44,476 nucleotides of DNA from the IMG/VR virus record IMGVR_UViG_3300025687_000084, positions 1 to 44,476 of that record; one strand, written 5' to 3'. Source of the DNA: a virus. Below the pieces are notes generated by a model, which was given only the letters and a program-made list of their open reading frames with translations, was not told the DNA's origin and searched no databases. Within the stretch, counting starts at the first letter, position 1. Each line of letters begins with the position of its first letter. Position numbers and translations under genes: made by a program. This document shows, piece by piece, positions 23,476 through 32,212 of this stretch.

Positions 23476-24594
23476 ATGATACGAAAAGTGATTGACAGAG
23501 AAACAGCACACCTATGGATGCGTGAGAATTTACGATTCAGTCGTTACGACATTAACTTTATGGAAAATGTCGCTCGTTTTATTAACGATAATAGACCATT
23601 AACCATTAAACAAAATGAGTTATGGGAAAAAATTGTTCATAAGTATCGTAAACAGATTTATAACGAAAGTCAAAACACACTCACAGACGAAGATATTCTA
23701 GCCAAGAAGTGGCGCCAAGACCCTGTAGAGTTTGATCCTAGTTACGCTCCGTTGTTGTGGATCGAAGACGATGTTATTAAACTTCAATTTCCATTTAACA
23801 AGGATGCTGTTGCTGACTTGCGTACAGTAATTCAAGATGCCGGTCATGACTATGGTTTAATGTTACACTCGGCACATCACGAATACATTCATTGGAATAG
23901 AGATGAACGAGTATGGCGTGGTACAGCATATCCAACACTAATACGCGACTTGTACTATTATGCTAAAGATCATGAGTTTGCTGTTGACAAGTCAATTCAG
24001 GATATTGTAGATAGCATCCCTGGCGGCAAATTTAACTGGGGTCCATATGCTGAGGTATATGGGGATAGGTATATTGTAAGTAATATAAGCCCAGGACTAT
24101 TAAAGGCATTGCCCACCAATGAGATCACACTCAACACGATTCGCGACTTGGTAGGATTAGGTATTACATTAAGCGTTGAGTTCCAGTCCTATATATTCAG
24201 AAAGTTTGGGAGTGCGCTAGGACACATTGCTGTTAATCGAAATGTAAATATCGAACAGAAAAATATTGATGCAGTTAAAGAATGGTTAAGATCAACTGAC
24301 AACAATATTATTATAGTTCACAAATCTACTGAGCAGCACAGGTTTAACGAAGACGATATTTGGGGTCCATGGAAAGCACCGAAAGTTCTTGTACCAGAAA
24401 AGTTTAAGAGTATCGCAGATATGCGTATGACAGGAACAGGGCTTGCCGATTATCATGTGTTTAGCAAAGACGGCGATAATTATACATTAGATCAGGGCGT
24501 AGACTGCGTAGTATTCATGCCTGGTGCAGCATTTACGTACGAGTCATTGGGACATATTTCGAAGAAAATTATTACAGTAATAGACGATGAATAA
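23476..24594 (+). CDS. Unknown protein upstream of uvsW
   Basis: A 372-residue protein with no recognised family. The N-terminal 70 residues form a helical unit (WMRENLRFSRYDINFMENVA, RPLTIKQNELWEKIVHKYRK). The middle includes LMLHSAHHEYIHWNRDE, a His-rich segment, and the end SLGHISKKIITVIDDE. It overlaps the next gene by 8 nt and heads a run of three ending with uvsW, so it may act in recombination or fork processing; that is only context. The His-rich segment does not form a known metal-enzyme signature. Confidence 0.7.
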   Translation: MIRKVIDRETAHLWMRENLRFSRYDINFMENVARFINDNRPLTIKQNELWEKIVHKYRKQIYNESQNTLTDEDILAKKWRQDPVEFDPSYAPLLWIEDDVIKLQFPFNKDAVADLRTVIQDAGHDYGLMLHSAHHEYIHWNRDERVWRGTAYPTLIRDLYYYAKDHEFAVDKSIQDIVDSIPGGKFNWGPYAEVYGDRYIVSNISPGLLKALPTNEITLNTIRDLVGLGITLSVEFQSYIFRKFGSALGHIAVNRNVNIEQKNIDAVKEWLRSTDNNIIIVHKSTEQHRFNEDDIWGPWKAPKVLVPEKFKSIADMRMTGTGLADYHVFSKDGDNYTLDQGVDCVVFMPGAAFTYESLGHISKKIITVIDDE

Positions 24595-25405
24595 TCTTTT
24601 AATTAAATGGGACCATCTAGATCCAATAACTATTGAGTTATTTGATAACCCAGTCTCTGACAAAATTTATTCAAAATTTAAATACCTTGGACAAATAAAT
24701 CTTAATATTCCTAATCATCCACGCGATAATCCGTATTCAAATACCAATCAAAATATCAATGATGCAACGTCGTACTTATTTAAATGTGCTAGATTATTAA
24801 ATTTAGATCTAGATGAAAACCGTATCTTAACTCAGGATTATTTAAATTATTTGCATGAGGTTTATGAAAAAAATTATAATGGTGACCCATTATGGTTAGA
24901 ATTTCACGAAATGATTCACACTAACGAAGTATTGCAAGCTGGTGGATTACTCCGACCGATTGCATTTGACTATAGAGAAAGAAACGGACCGTTAATAGAA
25001 GATTTTGATCGCATGTATTTACAGTATTCAACGACTAGTGTTAGCGCAGGTTGTTGTTATATCAAATGGCAGGAGCTGTCGAAAGATCCATATGATTATT
25101 ATATTCGTAAAGAGCCTAACAATATTGATAGATTAAAAGAGCTATCAAAACCTTGGCTTAATTTAAAACCAAACATTTTTGTTCAACTTACTGATACAGA
25201 TTTTATTAAAGGAAAGGACATACTTGGCTTTAATAAATGGTTTGAGATATATAAATCAGATTGGACGTCGCATTGGCAGTTAGACAATTGGAGCGTCGAA
25301 GAAATATTTTCTGTGATTCCTGTTGGAAAAGTAACAGATATAAATGAACTAATAAATCGATACAAGCAAAATAATTACCCCACTAGGATAGTACAACAGA
25401 AATGA
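24587..25405 (+). CDS. Unknown protein in the uvsW operon
   Basis: A 272-residue protein with no family I recognise. It is rich in Asn, Asp and aromatic residues; visible segments are LLIKWDHLDPITIELFDNPV, LWLEFHEMIHTNEVLQAGG and TSHWQLDNWSVEEIFSVIPV. It overlaps both neighbours (8 nt upstream, ATGA with uvsW downstream). The composition is more like local metabolic or surface genes than replication genes, so it may be an insertion in the operon. Confidence 0.7.
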   Translation: MNNLLIKWDHLDPITIELFDNPVSDKIYSKFKYLGQINLNIPNHPRDNPYSNTNQNINDATSYLFKCARLLNLDLDENRILTQDYLNYLHEVYEKNYNGDPLWLEFHEMIHTNEVLQAGGLLRPIAFDYRERNGPLIEDFDRMYLQYSTTSVSAGCCYIKWQELSKDPYDYYIRKEPNNIDRLKELSKPWLNLKPNIFVQLTDTDFIKGKDILGFNKWFEIYKSDWTSHWQLDNWSVEEIFSVIPVGKVTDINELINRYKQNNYPTRIVQQK

Positions 25406-26862
25406 AATCAGCACGACTAGTAATCAAAGACGAAGTAAATGTCAAAATTGACGGGTTGGATCTTAACGTTCGCAAAGCACTTGTGAACAAATTTAAGTAT
25501 GTGATTCCGCATGCACGTTACTTGCCCGCAGTTCGTTTAGGTCGCTGGGATGGCAAAGTAGCATTCTTTCAGATGGGCGGCAGTACATATGTAAACTTGC
25601 TTCCTGAGATTGTTCCTGTATTAGCAGAATATAATTACGATGTTGCTGTTGATGACCAACGAGACTATCGTACAGTATTCGAGTTTGAACCTGTGCATAA
25701 AGATAGCTTTGGACATATTACATGGCCCAAAGGACATCCGGCTGCTGGACAACCTATTGAAATGCGTGATTACCAAATCGAAGTAGTTAATAACTTTCTG
25801 GAGAATCCACAGAGCTTACAAGAGATTGCTACCGGTGCCGGTAAAACCATTATGACGGCAGCTCTGAGTCAGCGTGTTGAACAATATGGACGATCAATTG
25901 TTATTGTACCTAACAAAAGTTTGGTAACGCAAACCGAAAAGGATTACATCAACATGCAATTAGACGTTGGTGTATTTTACGGTGATAGAAAAGAGTTTGG
26001 CAAGACACATACTATTTGTACGTGGCAGTCACTTAACTCGCTGTTAAAAGCAACCCGCAATCAACAAGCACCTATTTCCATTGGTGAGTTTTTAGAAGAT
26101 GTTGTTTGTGTTATTGTAGACGAAGTACATCAAGCAAAAGCAGACGCACTCAAAACTCTACTTACAGGACCAATGGCAAAGATTCCACTACGTTGGGGTC
26201 TAACAGGAACCATTCCTAAGGAATTATTCGAGTTTCAAGCATTGCATGTGAGTATTGGTCCAGTTATTAATCGTATTGCTGCTAATACACTACAAGAAAA
26301 AGGTGTACTTGCTAACTGCCATGTTAACATTGTACAGTTGCAGGATCACGCAGAACATCAAAACTATCAATCAGAACTAAAGTTCTTGTTAAGTGACCAA
26401 GATAGATTGAATGTTATCTCGCAAATGATTGAAGGTATCAACGAGTCGGGTAATACACTTGTGCTAGTTGATCGTGTTAGTGCCGGAACTGACTTAGTGG
26501 AACGCTTAGGCGATAACGCAGTATTTGTAAGTGGTGCAACAAAGGCAAAGGATAGACAAGAACACTATGATGAAATTTCTGAATCAGACAATAAAATTAT
26601 CGTTGCAACTTATGGTGTCGCTGCTGTTGGTATTAACATCCCCCGCATTTTTAATCTTGTACTTGTTGAGCCTGGTAAATCTTTTGTACGTGTTATTCAA
26701 TCAATAGGACGTGGTATACGAAAAGCACAAGACAAGGACCATGTTCAGATCTGGGATATAACATCAACCTGTAAGTTTGCCAAACGGCATTTAACAAAGC
26801 GTAAAGCGTTCTATAAAGAAGCAAACTATCCGTTTACAGTTGAAAAATATGATTGGAAATAA
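25402..26862 (+). CDS. uvsW: UvsW recombination helicase
   Basis: A 486-residue superfamily 2 helicase that unwinds branched DNA and R-loops and moves Holliday junctions in T4. The N-terminal small domain holds LVNKFKYVIPHARYLPAVRL. The Q-like site is MRDYQIEVVNNFL (121-133), motif I is ATGAGKT (143-149), the DEVH box is at 240-243 (VIVDEVHQAKA), motif III LTGTIP, motif V ATYGVAAVGINIP and motif VI QSIGRGIRKAQD. Length is near T4 UvsW (about 500). It is translated in overlap with the preceding unknown gene. Confidence 0.95.
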   Translation: MKSARLVIKDEVNVKIDGLDLNVRKALVNKFKYVIPHARYLPAVRLGRWDGKVAFFQMGGSTYVNLLPEIVPVLAEYNYDVAVDDQRDYRTVFEFEPVHKDSFGHITWPKGHPAAGQPIEMRDYQIEVVNNFLENPQSLQEIATGAGKTIMTAALSQRVEQYGRSIVIVPNKSLVTQTEKDYINMQLDVGVFYGDRKEFGKTHTICTWQSLNSLLKATRNQQAPISIGEFLEDVVCVIVDEVHQAKADALKTLLTGPMAKIPLRWGLTGTIPKELFEFQALHVSIGPVINRIAANTLQEKGVLANCHVNIVQLQDHAEHQNYQSELKFLLSDQDRLNVISQMIEGINESGNTLVLVDRVSAGTDLVERLGDNAVFVSGATKAKDRQEHYDEISESDNKIIVATYGVAAVGINIPRIFNLVLVEPGKSFVRVIQSIGRGIRKAQDKDHVQIWDITSTCKFAKRHLTKRKAFYKEANYPFTVEKYDWK

Positions 26863-26866
26863 TAGG

Positions 26867-26895
26867 TTGCAATTAAAGCTAAACTATACTATAAT
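26867..26895 (+). promoter_or_regulatory. Sigma70-type promoter
   Basis: TTGCAA (26867-26872), 17-nt spacer, TATAAT (26890-26895), between the uvsW stop and the ATG at 26902. The start codon is only 6 nt after the -10 box, so this transcript too would be almost leaderless. Confidence 0.65.
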
Positions 26896-26901
26896 AATAC
26901 T

Positions 26902-27405
26902 ATGAGAATCCACACACTAGATAACGAAGCATACAACTTAGATACGCTACCCGAAGAAATTGACGACATGCGTTTTGCTATTCTCGACAATAGCGACCCT
27001 AATAATCCGGACTATTTTTATATTCCGCTTATTTTCCTGGAATCATTTACAAGTCCTGCGTTGGTATTAAAGATCGGAAATAAGCAAATTAAAATGCCTC
27101 TGGATTGGCAAGTCTTAATTGGTGAAGATGACTTAGGAGATTTAGAATCACTTCCGCTTACTAGTCTAAATGATCGCGACTTTAAGGTGTACCAGTATAA
27201 TAGTTTGAGTTCATATGCACCTACATTCCTTCCAATTGAAATTGTAGATGTGTACAATGAAGTAAATTGGTATGCACCTAAACTAAAGAATGGACAATTC
27301 CTTGCTGTTCCACTAAGTGACGGCGAGAATCCTGAATGTGTTTACTTTATTAAAGATGTATCCCGTAACTGCGAAGTGGTAGATTATAATAAAGCGTGGG
27401 GGTAA
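26902..27405 (+). CDS. Conserved-looking unknown protein
   Basis: A 167-residue acidic protein without a recognised domain. Segments: EIDDMRFAILDNSDPNNPDY, MPLDWQVLIGEDDLGDLESL, YAPKLKNGQFLAVPLSDGEN and DVSRNCEVVDYNKAWG. It begins a coupled four-gene group (26902-28947) of which one is gp62-like and one a zinc-finger protein, so a replication or transcription role is possible. Confidence 0.7.
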   Translation: MRIHTLDNEAYNLDTLPEEIDDMRFAILDNSDPNNPDYFYIPLIFLESFTSPALVLKIGNKQIKMPLDWQVLIGEDDLGDLESLPLTSLNDRDFKVYQYNSLSSYAPTFLPIEIVDVYNEVNWYAPKLKNGQFLAVPLSDGENPECVYFIKDVSRNCEVVDYNKAWG

Positions 27406-27406
27406 T

Positions 27407-27844
27407 ATGAAGGACGACAACATTACTGTAACAATGGTGGATATTGATGATGAAAATGGAAACCCAGTAACTATTACTGTTCCGTATAACTACGAGGACT
27501 ATGATGATTACACCATAAACACAGCAGGATTAAATTGGGGTAACATATCTCTTAGCGACGACAAAAATGTTTCCAAGGGTATCCAAGTACATGGCGACAA
27601 AGGTACTTGGGACATAGAAGAACGTATTAAAATTATTGAACGTGTGCTAAACATTCCAGAACGTGATTATGTGATGGAAGAACGCCATCCAGAATTAAAA
27701 GAAATGTTTAACAAACATATGCGCGAAGTTGAACGTGTAATTAATCAACTTCCAGACAGTTCAGAATACGAGCAAGAAGTAGAAAAGCATCGTATGTGGG
27801 ACGTGCTAACAGGACCAGATAGGAATATCGAAGGTGGCGGCTAA
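27407..27844 (+). CDS. Unknown protein
   Basis: A 145-residue acidic protein, one base after the previous stop. The N-terminal half is beta-like (ITVTMVDIDDENGNPVTITV) and the C-terminal half helical (IEERIKIIERVLNIPERDYV, ELKEMFNKHMREVERVINQL). It overlaps the next gene by 11 nt. No family recognised. Confidence 0.7.
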   Translation: MKDDNITVTMVDIDDENGNPVTITVPYNYEDYDDYTINTAGLNWGNISLSDDKNVSKGIQVHGDKGTWDIEERIKIIERVLNIPERDYVMEERHPELKEMFNKHMREVERVINQLPDSSEYEQEVEKHRMWDVLTGPDRNIEGGG

Positions 27845-28274
27845 ATTAGACATTTTTAAAATGCTTGCGGCAATGGATCGAAAGGATTATGACTTTTATG
27901 ATAACCTTTCAGAAGAAGAGCGGAAAGGTTTTTCGGCATTCTTAGCACTTAAATGGGGAGCAAGTGTAGAAGGATCTCGCGAAATACAACATTATTATTT
28001 GGCAGCAACCAACCACTATTGCAATAAGCATTGGTATGACATTACTAAGCATCCTAAGTTACAATGGCTAGAGCTTTGTGCTGCTAGTCCAGGTATTGGT
28101 CCGCAAAAACACAAATGGTTACAAATGAAGAAGAAGGAAGACAAGTCCTCGGAAATTAAAAAGCAGTTATCTGAATTATTTCCGTCAGTTAAACTTAGCG
28201 ATATTGAAATACTATCTAAACTTGTTACTAAAAAAGAAGTAAATGAGTACATTAAACTTCACGGAAACAACTGA
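27834..28274 (+). CDS. Possible clamp-loader small subunit (gp62-like)
   Basis: A 146-residue protein starting at GTG 27834; ATG 27861 is an alternative. The N-terminus AKLDIFKMLAAMDRKDYDF resembles the start of phage gp62 proteins (KLFDVLNAI-type). The centre KLQWLELCAASPGIGPQKHK leads to a basic stretch MKKKEDKSSEIKKQLSELFP and a final KLVTKKEVNEYIKLHG, the layout of the C-terminal part of gp62. T4 gp62 is about 187 residues. With gp44 this subunit loads the gp45 clamp; neither partner gene is in the window. The call rests on weak similarity and is tentative. Confidence 0.45.
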   Translation: MAAKLDIFKMLAAMDRKDYDFYDNLSEEERKGFSAFLALKWGASVEGSREIQHYYLAATNHYCNKHWYDITKHPKLQWLELCAASPGIGPQKHKWLQMKKKEDKSSEIKKQLSELFPSVKLSDIEILSKLVTKKEVNEYIKLHGNN

Positions 28275-28947
28275 TACGTACACTTGTAAATATTGCGAAC
28301 GTGAATTTAAACGCGAAAGCAGCCTTGCGGTACATGTCTGCGAGCAGAAAAAACGGTTTCAAGAAAAAAACGAACGAGGAGTCCAGATTGGCTATCAAGC
28401 ATATCTAAAGTTCTACGAGTACACGCAAGGATCAGCAAAATTAAAAACGTTTGATAACTTTGCAGGTAGTCCTTATTACAAAGCATTTGTTAAGTTTGGT
28501 CGTTTTTGCGTGTCCGTTGGCGCCATTGATATACCAAAATTTATTGAATATGTTATCAACAGTAACAAGAAACTTGACCACTGGGCAAAAGATAGTGTTT
28601 ATACTGAATACTTAACAAATCTTCTTGTAACAGAACGTGCCGATCGTGCATTAGTACGAGCAATGGAATACAGCATCGACTGGGCAGAAGAAAGCAACGC
28701 TAACCCGCAAGATGTTATTCGCTACCAAAACCCGAATAAGGTATGCCAACTAATCACTAAAGGTATTCTTAGCCCTTGGGTAATTTATAATTCAACAAGC
28801 GGTCAAGATTTCTTGAGTAAATTAAATGAAGATCAGCAAAAGGTAATTTGGGATTATATCTATCCAGAAACATGGGAACGTATATTTAAAAAATACGTAG
28901 CTGATCAAGAATATGCAAAAGAAATGTTAAGGAAAGCAGGATGGTAA
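28243..28947 (+). CDS. Zinc-finger protein, marine T4-like type
   Basis: A 234-residue protein with an N-terminal zinc finger YTCKYCEREFKRESSLAVHV followed by C33 (C15, C18, H31, C33; C2HC). After it come conserved-looking segments GYQAYLKFYEYTQGSAKLKT, PYYKAFVKFGRFCVSVGAID, LDHWAKDSVYTEYLTNLLV and a helical C-terminus. ATG 28243 has AAGAAG upstream and overlaps the preceding gene by 32 nt. It probably binds nucleic acid; I recall similar proteins in marine T4-like phages, but no function. Confidence 0.75.
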   Translation: MSTLNFTETTDTYTCKYCEREFKRESSLAVHVCEQKKRFQEKNERGVQIGYQAYLKFYEYTQGSAKLKTFDNFAGSPYYKAFVKFGRFCVSVGAIDIPKFIEYVINSNKKLDHWAKDSVYTEYLTNLLVTERADRALVRAMEYSIDWAEESNANPQDVIRYQNPNKVCQLITKGILSPWVIYNSTSGQDFLSKLNEDQQKVIWDYIYPETWERIFKKYVADQEYAKEMLRKAGW

Positions 28948-29771
28948 AAACAATTAAAGGTGCACGACCAATTCAGTGTTGTGGTGTGGAAGAGCACCTC
29001 CATACACATAAATATCAGAACATAGATCTAAATAATTATGCTGGAATGTGGCGTACCTGGCTAACACAGTCTGACAGTAAGATACTTTCAGGACTCGACG
29101 AGTTCACTTATGCTGATTACACAGCAGGAACAAGTCAGACATTCGACCATTTCTTGTTAAAACATAACAATAGAGAAATTGTGGTACTACCGGGCGAGTT
29201 TCAATATCACAGATGCGCTGGTAGGCACTTAACGTTCAGCGAGAAGATAACAAAAAATTCGGCACTTATTATAAGTGTTCCTTTCTCAGATACAGGTCAA
29301 GTACATCCGCAGTTCAATGACCTAATGCAAAAATGTATAGACTTAAATGTACCGGTGTGTTTAGATTTAGCCTATTGGGGTATAGCACAAAATATATATC
29401 TCCACCTAGAACAGTTCCCGTGTGTTACAGAAGTTACTGCTAGTTTGAGCAAGCCATTTTATACACTTGAGAGACATCGTGTAGGTATACGTTTTACAAA
29501 AGATTACCAAGACGACGGTATTAGTATGATTAACGAAGTGGGTATGTCAAATTCGTATTCAATGAGCCTCGGTGTGCATTATATGCAATCATTTAGCTGT
29601 GATTATATGTGGCAAACATACTGGGAGAAGTATTATAGTGTTTGTAGCGAACTACATTTAACACCAACAAATACCGTTATATTTGGATTAGGTGGAGATG
29701 AATATTTGGAATATAATCGAGGGATTCCAAATAATAATCGTGTATGCATCTCACCATTGTTAGTAGATTAA
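28941..29771 (+). CDS. PLP-dependent enzyme-like protein (aminotransferase fold)
   Basis: A 276-residue protein. The order of segments matches fold-type I PLP enzymes: EIVVLPGEFQYHRC, then SALIISVPFSDTGQVHPQF, then NVPVCLDLAYWGIAQN with Asp142 at the position that contacts the pyridine nitrogen, then TASLSKPFYTLERHRVGIRF with Lys171 as the likely Schiff-base lysine. It is shorter than typical aminotransferases (about 400), so part of the small domain is missing or reduced. It starts the overlapping enzyme run up to 33830 and overlaps the zinc-finger gene by 7 nt. Confidence 0.65.
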   Translation: MVKTIKGARPIQCCGVEEHLHTHKYQNIDLNNYAGMWRTWLTQSDSKILSGLDEFTYADYTAGTSQTFDHFLLKHNNREIVVLPGEFQYHRCAGRHLTFSEKITKNSALIISVPFSDTGQVHPQFNDLMQKCIDLNVPVCLDLAYWGIAQNIYLHLEQFPCVTEVTASLSKPFYTLERHRVGIRFTKDYQDDGISMINEVGMSNSYSMSLGVHYMQSFSCDYMWQTYWEKYYSVCSELHLTPTNTVIFGLGGDEYLEYNRGIPNNNRVCISPLLVD

Positions 29772-30685
29772 TGACCTGCGCAGCATTTTGGAAACATACA
29801 AATATTAGGTCCGGCGATCGCATTTTCCCATGCTGTCGCTTCAAATATCCCATTGCTGTTTTTGATGGTAACCTATCAAACGTATTACATATCCCCGAAT
29901 ATCAGAGATTAAGAGAACAGACAGATCCAGACCCTGGGTGTGCTAAATGTTATCATGAAGAGTCGTGCGGAATTGAAAGCATGCGCCAACGATTTAATAA
30001 TGAATATAATACGGATACTGTTGAGTTAAAGTATCTTGAGATTGGGTTTGACAACATCTGTAATTTATATTGCAATCATTGTTCTGAGGAGTTTAGTAGT
30101 ACGTGGGCGCAAAAGAATTCTAAAGTAAGTAAAAAACAATCTTATATTATTAGTAATCGTCCGGTAATCAACATCCCTCAAACCATTGAGCGTATAGTAT
30201 TTTTAGGCGGCGAGCCTTTAATGACTACAAAGCATAAGAAATTTTTAGAATCTCTAAAGTATTTAGATAGAGTAAGCCTAACATACAACACCAATGGAAC
30301 TTACCTATTAGATGATTCAACAATATCATTATTAAAACAATTTAAAGAAGTTAAATTTATTATTAGTATCGACGGTTATGGAGGCGATAACGAAGCAGTT
30401 AGGCCAGGCAGTAACTGGAATAATATTGAAAAGTTTATTAAACAGGTAAGCGAATGTGGATTTAACTTTTCGGTGCATACAACATTATATAAAGATAACT
30501 ATAAATTCTTACCAAATTTATCTAAGTGGATAATGCACAATAAATATGATTGGTCGCTGAATTTAGTAACCTACCCACCGCATTTAGATATAGTTAATTT
30601 ATCAACGTTGCAAAAACAAGAATTATTGTCGTTACTAACCAACGATATTCCAAATAAACAATACATTATAAACCATTTAAAATGA
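29771..30685 (+). CDS. Radical SAM protein with twitch-like auxiliary cysteines
   Basis: A 304-residue protein starting at the ATG in TAATG. The SAM-cluster motif is CNLYCNHC (C97, C101, C104), preceded by IGFDNI; FLGGEPLM gives the glycine motif and FIISIDGYGGDNEAVRPGS the later strand. The N-terminus holds FPCCRF and CAKCYHEESCG (C21, C22, C57, C60, C66), which could bind a second Fe-S cluster, as in SPASM/twitch proteins. Such enzymes modify peptides, nucleotides or small molecules by radical chemistry. The substrate is unknown; neighbours are an amidinotransferase and a PLP-type enzyme. Confidence 0.82.
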   Translation: MTCAAFWKHTNIRSGDRIFPCCRFKYPIAVFDGNLSNVLHIPEYQRLREQTDPDPGCAKCYHEESCGIESMRQRFNNEYNTDTVELKYLEIGFDNICNLYCNHCSEEFSSTWAQKNSKVSKKQSYIISNRPVINIPQTIERIVFLGGEPLMTTKHKKFLESLKYLDRVSLTYNTNGTYLLDDSTISLLKQFKEVKFIISIDGYGGDNEAVRPGSNWNNIEKFIKQVSECGFNFSVHTTLYKDNYKFLPNLSKWIMHNKYDWSLNLVTYPPHLDIVNLSTLQKQELLSLLTNDIPNKQYIINHLK

Positions 30686-31731
30686 TAGTAAACACACACA
30701 ACGACTGGGATCCTTTAGAAGAAATTATCGTAGGACATGCGCATAATAGCCGTGTGACTATCGATGTCAGTGCTCGGAGTTTTAGCTATGCAAATTATAC
30801 AACAAAACAAATTGAGCATATGGAAGGTCGTTATCCGCAATGGGTAATTGATGAAGCAAACGAAGATGCTGATGGATTAGCAAGCACACTTGAAAAAATG
30901 GGTGTTAAGGTACATCGACCTAAGATCATTAATTGGGATAAAGAATTTGCTACTCCAGACTGGAAATCAAAAGGTTGGTATTCCTGGTGTCCACGAGATC
31001 TGGTATTACCGTTAGCTGATATGTTAATCGAAACACCAACGCCTACACGTGCTCGTTATTTTGAAACGCGGTTATATGAAGATATTTTTTATGAAGCTTT
31101 TGATGATGGAGCATTATGGATGTCGGCACCTAAACCAAGATTACTCGATGATAACTATCAATTTGAAAACATTGATGGTAAGCCTACATTAAAAGATTTA
31201 GAAATTTTGTTTGATGCTCCTAATATTGTACGTGTTGGTCGAGATCTTCTATATCAAGTTTCAAATTCGGGTAATATGAAGGGCTATAAATGGCTTAAAC
31301 GTCTGTTAGAACCAATGGGTTATCGTATGCATTATTCGGAGTTGTATAGTTACGCACATTTTGATAGTACTATCATTCCGCTGCGTCCAGGGCTGGTACT
31401 ACTTAATAGTAGTCGTGTTAATAAAGATAATTGCCCGGAAATGTTTAACTCATGGGATAAAATTTGGTTTGAAGATTGTGTTGTACAAGGTTCTAAATTA
31501 GAAGGGTATTTGGCTCCGTGCTCGCCATACATTGGGATGAATATCTTAAGTGTGGACCCTAATACTATTATTTGTGATTCAACACAAGTTCCATTGATGC
31601 GCGAACTTGAAAAATATAAGATTGATTGTGTGCCTGTACAATTTAGACATGCTATGACGCTATCTGGCGGCATTCATTGCGCTACCCTTGATTTGCGCCG
31701 AAAAGGCACCTTAGAAAATTACTGTGATTAA
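30682..31731 (+). CDS. Glycine amidinotransferase-like enzyme
   Basis: A 349-residue member of the arginine:glycine amidinotransferase family. The start NTHNDWDPLEEIIVGHAHN is typical. WMSAPKPRLLDDNYQ holds the family's PKP segment. The catalytic His is H226 in YAHFDSTIIPLRPG and the nucleophile C333 in GGIHCATLDLRRKG. The fold moves an amidino group from arginine to an amine. It keeps the motifs better than the copy at 6560. Flanked by a radical SAM gene (ATGA overlap) and an oxygenase gene (8-nt overlap), it probably acts in the same pathway. Confidence 0.88.
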   Translation: MIVNTHNDWDPLEEIIVGHAHNSRVTIDVSARSFSYANYTTKQIEHMEGRYPQWVIDEANEDADGLASTLEKMGVKVHRPKIINWDKEFATPDWKSKGWYSWCPRDLVLPLADMLIETPTPTRARYFETRLYEDIFYEAFDDGALWMSAPKPRLLDDNYQFENIDGKPTLKDLEILFDAPNIVRVGRDLLYQVSNSGNMKGYKWLKRLLEPMGYRMHYSELYSYAHFDSTIIPLRPGLVLLNSSRVNKDNCPEMFNSWDKIWFEDCVVQGSKLEGYLAPCSPYIGMNILSVDPNTIICDSTQVPLMRELEKYKIDCVPVQFRHAMTLSGGIHCATLDLRRKGTLENYCD

Positions 31732-32212
31732 AGGGCATATAAATTTAGATATCAATGAAAATGATCTTCAGAACTTGAAGTTTGAGGATCATTTTCAAAC
31801 TTATCAACAGCGTCCGGAAATTTCTCAATATTATACCGCTGAAAATAGCAGTATTTGGCAAATGTTTCACGAAGAATCGCCAGCCTGGGTGCATGCATTA
31901 TCAAAAAAAGTTCCACAAGATTTTGATCATGCTGTTGTTAGTGTAATTCGAGTTGACCCGGGGCAGACTGTTCCCTTACATGTTGATAGGCATTATTGGG
32001 TACAAGAAATTCACGGAAAGGGTCGAACTCATCGATATTTAATAATGCTCGAAGACTGGAAATCAGGACATTATTTTGAATTAGAAGAAGAACCGGTAGT
32101 TAAATGGAAAGCAGGTGATTGGATTCGATTTGATCAGCCCCAATGGCATCTTGGATCAAATTCAGGTATCGAACCGTGGTATTCTGTTCAAGTGACAGGC
32201 GTTGTTCTATGA
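31724..32212 (+). CDS. 2OG/Fe(II)-dioxygenase-like protein
   Basis: A 162-residue protein starting at GTG 31724. VIRVDPGQTVPLHVDRHYW gives the His-x-Asp iron ligands (H86, D88); YLIMLEDWKSGHYFELEEE is the central strand pair; DWIRFDQPQWHLGSNSGIEP gives the distal His (H142). This is the double-stranded beta-helix arrangement of aspartyl/prolyl hydroxylase-like enzymes, of typical size for a minimal member. Likely hydroxylates the product of the neighbouring enzymes or a protein; substrate unknown. Confidence 0.7.
   Translation: MIKGHINLDINENDLQNLKFEDHFQTYQQRPEISQYYTAENSSIWQMFHEESPAWVHALSKKVPQDFDHAVVSVIRVDPGQTVPLHVDRHYWVQEIHGKGRTHRYLIMLEDWKSGHYFELEEEPVVKWKAGDWIRFDQPQWHLGSNSGIEPWYSVQVTGVVL

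Noticed and set aside
23864-23910. Possible metalloprotease from the HSAHHEYIHWNRDE stretch
   Set aside because: It does not fit HExxH or other known metal-protease signatures; the histidines may be structural only.
28243-28947. Zinc-finger protein as a homing endonuclease
   Set aside because: The finger is of the C2HC type at the N-terminus and the rest lacks HNH, GIY-YIG or LAGLIDADG motifs.
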